A DNA stretch of 64,000 nt from NCBI GenBank assembly GCA_964017145.1, contig OZ024841.1:2914001-2978000 (forward strand), given 5' to 3'. Numbering within the stretch: position 1 is the stretch's first letter; the number at the start of each line of letters is the position of its first letter. A model generated the notes under the pieces. The model saw nothing but the letters and a program-made list of their open reading frames with translations, was not told the DNA's origin and did no database searches. The position numbers were made by a program, and so were the translations under genes. Positions 60,570 through 64,000 of this stretch are shown here, piece by piece. This DNA is from Agrocybe praecox (Eukaryota > Basidiomycota > Agaricomycetes > Agaricales > Agrocybaceae).

Positions 60570-62486
60570 ATGAATGAACACGAGCTGCGTACCATGGTGG
60601 AGGAGGGCATGGCAGTCAACTTGGTCGGAGGTATGTGTCCTTGTACACCCCGGCTGAGGGAGGAGACTGATTGTCGTATGCTAGCTGCATGTTTGACTGC
60701 CTTGTTGTATGACCATCTTTTGACGCTGGATCAAGAGGTACTTCTTTCAAATTCATTGTCGCCTGAACTGGTTGCTCGTAATTTTCAATTAAGATCCTGA
60801 CAATATGGCCGTAAGTTTCGGCTGGGCGCTATATCATCGAGGCTTGTTGATATCAAAAATGATTTTCTTTTGGTCAAATAGGGCACGCCTGTCAATTGCC
60901 AAAGTCCTGTTCTTGTTGAATCGTTATCCAATTGCTGCTATGCTTCTGTATGTCCATCTCCCATTTTTCTTTCGAATGGTTTTGATAATCATTTCATAGG
61001 TTTAATTGTATCTGTACGTGGACTTAGACGGCCCAATTGGAGACATCTCTCTCATTTTCATGCTCGAACAGCGGCCTCGCGAACGTACTTGCCCGATGCA
61101 TTGTACGTTTGCAGTCAACATCTATGACCTTTACTGCTTTTGCTAAACCCAAGAAACGCAGTTGCTATTTTTTCATGTGATGGCACTCCGTGTATGTTTA
61201 AGGTTTCCTGATTCTTCGTTTGATCTTTACCAATGCGCGCTCGAAGGGTGGCGGTTTTATCGACTATTATTGTCCAAGGCATGTAACTTCTCTCGTTCAA
61301 TAACTCGATCAAGAAATCTAATCTTTAATTTCCACGTCCAGGTATTCTGATGTTGCGAGTATGGGCTCTTCGTAAGTCACTATAATAAGTGATTCTTGAA
61401 GACTAAATAATACGACACTACATTATAGATCGGCTAAATAAAGTACCCCTTCACCATTTTATTTTCGGATATTGAGTCAATACTGATTCTCAAAATTCGC
61501 AATGAAGTGGGCGTTATATACTGGGTTCTTTTTCTACGCCGGTACGGCCTCGACGATATAATGAGGCCACAATGTTTTCTCTGATACATTACGTCTTCAG
61601 GAGGAACATTAACGCTCATTACCCTGCTCGTGGAGAATTACGTCGGGGAAGAGGTCATTTGTGTGTATTTTACCCGGCTAACTCTCAGATCGACGACAGC
61701 TCATATTTCTGGTTCACAGTGAATAAAGAACTTGACACTCTGCCGGGATGTTACGAGTGTGCCTAAGATCATTGCAGGCCAATGGTTCGTCGTTCAACCC
61801 GCTCCAAATGGTGCTAAACTCACATTTTTATGTAGGATTACTGTCGAAAGTGCGTAGATGCATTTGTGGTTATATCCTGAAAGAAGCCTGACGTACCTTT
61901 CTTAAGGTTTACTTTTCTTGCTCGTCGTTTCTAGAGCATATTACTGGTGGTACGATGGTGTTGCAACTCCGATGATTTTCAGTCTCTTGGTAAGTTCAAT
62001 CCATCGCACTGGCGCGAGTTAGTGTCTCATTATTTCAGGCTAGAGATTCTGCCCTGTATTTCATGATGTAAGTGCTTTTTGTTCTGTCCTAACTCAAGTC
62101 TGCGCGGTTGCTCATGATACAACAGTCTTGCTGCTGGCAAATTATCTTGTATTCAAATTCGGTCCCGCCTTTTTGTCTAGTTTACTCGTAACGTGAGTGC
62201 TTGTTAATTTTGCTCGACCCATTTCTCATTATATTTATATGTCCCCAGACCGGCAACAACAGCAGGATGTATCCTGGGTTCTCACATGATTCTCCATCTG
62301 CGCGAAATGATTTCCTCACCAGATGATGATTATGACAATGGCAAACCTCACAGCGGCACCACCCACCTGCAGCTTCGTCCTCCGCCCAGATCATTTGGCC
62401 ACATCCCACATCCACACAGGAAGTCAGAGAGTTTTAACAAGGTACTATTTGAAAAGCACTTGAAGGAACCATCACAATCTTCATGA
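60570..62486 (+). CDS. DUF6533-type multi-pass membrane protein (model incomplete)
   Basis: The first exons are clear: 60570-60630, then ALLYDHLLTLDQE, then ILTIWP joined to ARLSIAKVLFLLNRYPIAAM. This matches the DUF6533 pattern (YDY/HLLTLDxE, then LFLLNRY) of the large agaricomycete receptor-like membrane family. Later pieces fit too: FFHVMALRV, SLLARDSALYFM, a hydrophobic LLLANYLVFKFGPAFLSSLL and a polar tail ending PSQSS. I could not splice the middle (61000-61900). At about 62070-62127 the frame before and after the intron does not agree with the family reading, so the gene may be damaged or the sequence may carry an error. Function is unknown. Confidence 0.55.
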
Positions 62487-62916
62487 TCATACACTTTGTT
62501 TTCCACTCTCACTTTCTCAACTTCAAGTTATCATTATCCTGTCATTTTCTCCAAATAACATCAATGGTACAGTGATATAACCCAATACCGACCCAACGTC
62601 CCCTCCCCCCAACTTCTAAAACAGACGACCTTTAGCATCGTTCTGTCCTTTTCTGTCACTGCGGCTTATGTTTTTATTGGCTAAAATACTTAGAATTACC
62701 TTCTCGCCGAATATTTATGAATTATGATGCGATTTTTTCTTTCATTTCAACAATTTCGGATGGAGTCTATTCGTAACACAAAGTATCAGCAACATACGAT
62801 GAGCGATGCTTGACAACTCTGTCCATTAGTTTAGCATTCCAGTTTGGTAAAAAGCATGCGAGGTTTCGTTCAATGACACTCACGTTCCATCATAAAATAC
62901 ACGACATTACTTTGCG
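62487..62916. other. Convergent 3' ends of the DUF6533 and amidase genes
   Basis: No coding exon recognised. Confidence 0.5.
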
Positions 62917-64000
62917 TTATGGTTTCTCAATCACATCTACTAGCTGAGTCTTTGGAATTGCATCGTCATAGGCTCTGCGCGAGAGACGTGTCTGTGTCTT
63001 CTGTTCGTACGCGTAGGCAAAACTGATCAGATCGTACTCCGACCACGCCGTGCCGAAAAAGTTGATTCCGAATGGCACGCCAGGTGCTGGGTACGTCGTT
63101 AGTGGGCCTTCGGGCTTTATCGTTACATCTTCTGGGAAGAATCCTAAAGGAACTGACAGTGGTCCCACCATAATCAGTATATAAAAGGAATTCGGATAAG
63201 GACACATTACCTGTAACTATAGGATAACCGCAAAGTGCTAATGGTTCATTAATTATCAGTAGTGAGCGAGACGACACGCATATATAGATATCCTCACCTG
63301 CAGGTGTGCTTGACATTCCTCGAGCAGGAAGGACGAGCGCGTCTAACCTATAGGCTTCGAGAGCGGCGTCGATCCCTCTGGCCCCCGCGACTTCCTTCCG
63401 TAAATCAAGGGCTCGCAAGTATTCCTCGGTATGACCATTGGTTGTTTCTGATTTAATTAAACTATAATAGTTCAGCAAACGAGAAACTGGTAGGCAAGCG
63501 CGCCAACGAACATATTTTGTGATTCGAATCCAGGAGGTTTCTCAGTTTCTGGGTGAGCGTCATTAAAAGCGATAAGATCAGCAAGGGTTCGAACACCCGA
63601 GGGATTCGCTTCGAGCGACTGAAAGTACGCATTTATGCCCATCTAAAACATATTTTGTTAATGTAGGGAAAAAGTGCTATATGCATAGAGTGAATGATAA
63701 GAACCTTAAAGTCGGTATTCATCACGATGCTATCACCACTCAATTTAAAAAGCTCATCCGCAGTGGGTATGTCAGCAGGATCAACGATAGTAGCACCCAA
63801 GTCTCTCATGGTTTGCAGTGCTTGGTTAAAAATATTTTTGACAGAAGCGTCGTTCTCGGTGACTTCGTCATCCAAGAAGCGATATCGAGGTACTCCAATG
63901 CGCTTTCCACGCAAGGCATCTTTATTGAGCGCCTTGGTAAATTCAGGAAGGATGGAGGGCTGCGAGAATGTAGCCTGATCATTAGGGTCTGTTCCGGATA
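62917..64000 (-). CDS. Amidase-signature hydrolase, 3' portion (runs off the window)
   Basis: Minus strand; the stop is at 62917 and the 5' part lies beyond 64000. Visible exons encode RGKRIGVPRYRFLDD, LGATIVDPADIPTADEL, a middle part with RTLADLIAFNDAHP-like sequence, LDALVLPARG, and the C-terminal VPLGFFPEDVTI...GVPFGINFFGTAWSEYDLI. This is the usual second half of fungal amidases. The GGSS and Ser-cisSer-Lys catalytic core would be in the missing part. Family members hydrolyse amides to acid and ammonia; the substrate is unknown. An exon near 63200 joins CGYPIVT to VPLGF across a short intron. Confidence 0.85.

Noticed and set aside
1..64000. CRISPR array, rRNA or viral integration
   Set aside because: No regularly spaced repeats, no rRNA-like conserved blocks, and no viral polymerase or capsid-like frames seen.

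Overview
This is nuclear DNA of a filamentous basidiomycete, most likely an Agaricomycete. Genes are dense and on both strands. Nearly all are broken by many short introns (about 50-65 nt, GT...AG) and some exons are tiny. The gene content is a eukaryotic core set plus families typical of mushroom-forming fungi: a DUF6533-type membrane protein, TPR/DUF4470-like proteins, an F-box/LRR protein and a microsomal P450. No bacterial operons, CRISPR array, rRNA or convincing tRNA was seen. Gene models were spliced by eye. Single-exon boundaries are generally good; unresolved ones are flagged.

Layout. 1-1.2 kb: a non-autonomous DNA transposon (MITE-like) with terminal inverted repeats and a TA duplication. 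1.3-8.7 kb (+): a Cbp6-like cytochrome b assembly factor, an HSPA12-like Hsp70 and D-arabinono-1,4-lactone oxidase. 8.9-16.9 kb: a UBE2G2/Ubc7-type E2 (-), RNA polymerase III second subunit RPC2 (-) and a UBE2G1-type E2 (+). 17.2-22 kb: an ERCC6L2-like Snf2 ATPase with an apparent 1-nt exon inside its ATP-binding motif. 22.5-34.3 kb: a degenerate fragment, an Nhp6-type HMG-box gene (-), then two tandem copies (A and B) of a large TPR/DUF4470-like gene, both with frame-breaking lesions, and a possible second fragment. 34.8-41 kb: mitochondrial ribosomal protein bL31m (-), a seven-helix membrane protein and a beta-adaptin. 43.7-51.6 kb: a P450, a small conserved fungal protein that seems to contain a 2.2-kb intron, and an F-box/LRR protein (-). 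52.4-58.7 kb: mitochondrial RNA polymerase RPO41, then ATP synthase subunit h and the ATPase inhibitor IF1 as a divergent pair. 60.6-64 kb: a DUF6533-type membrane protein and the 3' part of an amidase (-).

How they fit together. Several genes serve mitochondria: Cbp6-like, lactone oxidase, bL31m, RPO41, ATP14 and IF1. Two E2 enzymes of the ERAD-linked UBE2G class flank RPC2. The accessory part is the TPR/DUF4470 cluster, which shows duplication, decay and probably gene conversion. The most unusual structures are the 1-nt exon, the 2.2-kb intron, three likely GC-AG introns and the decaying tandem family. I did not find a clearly new multi-gene system.
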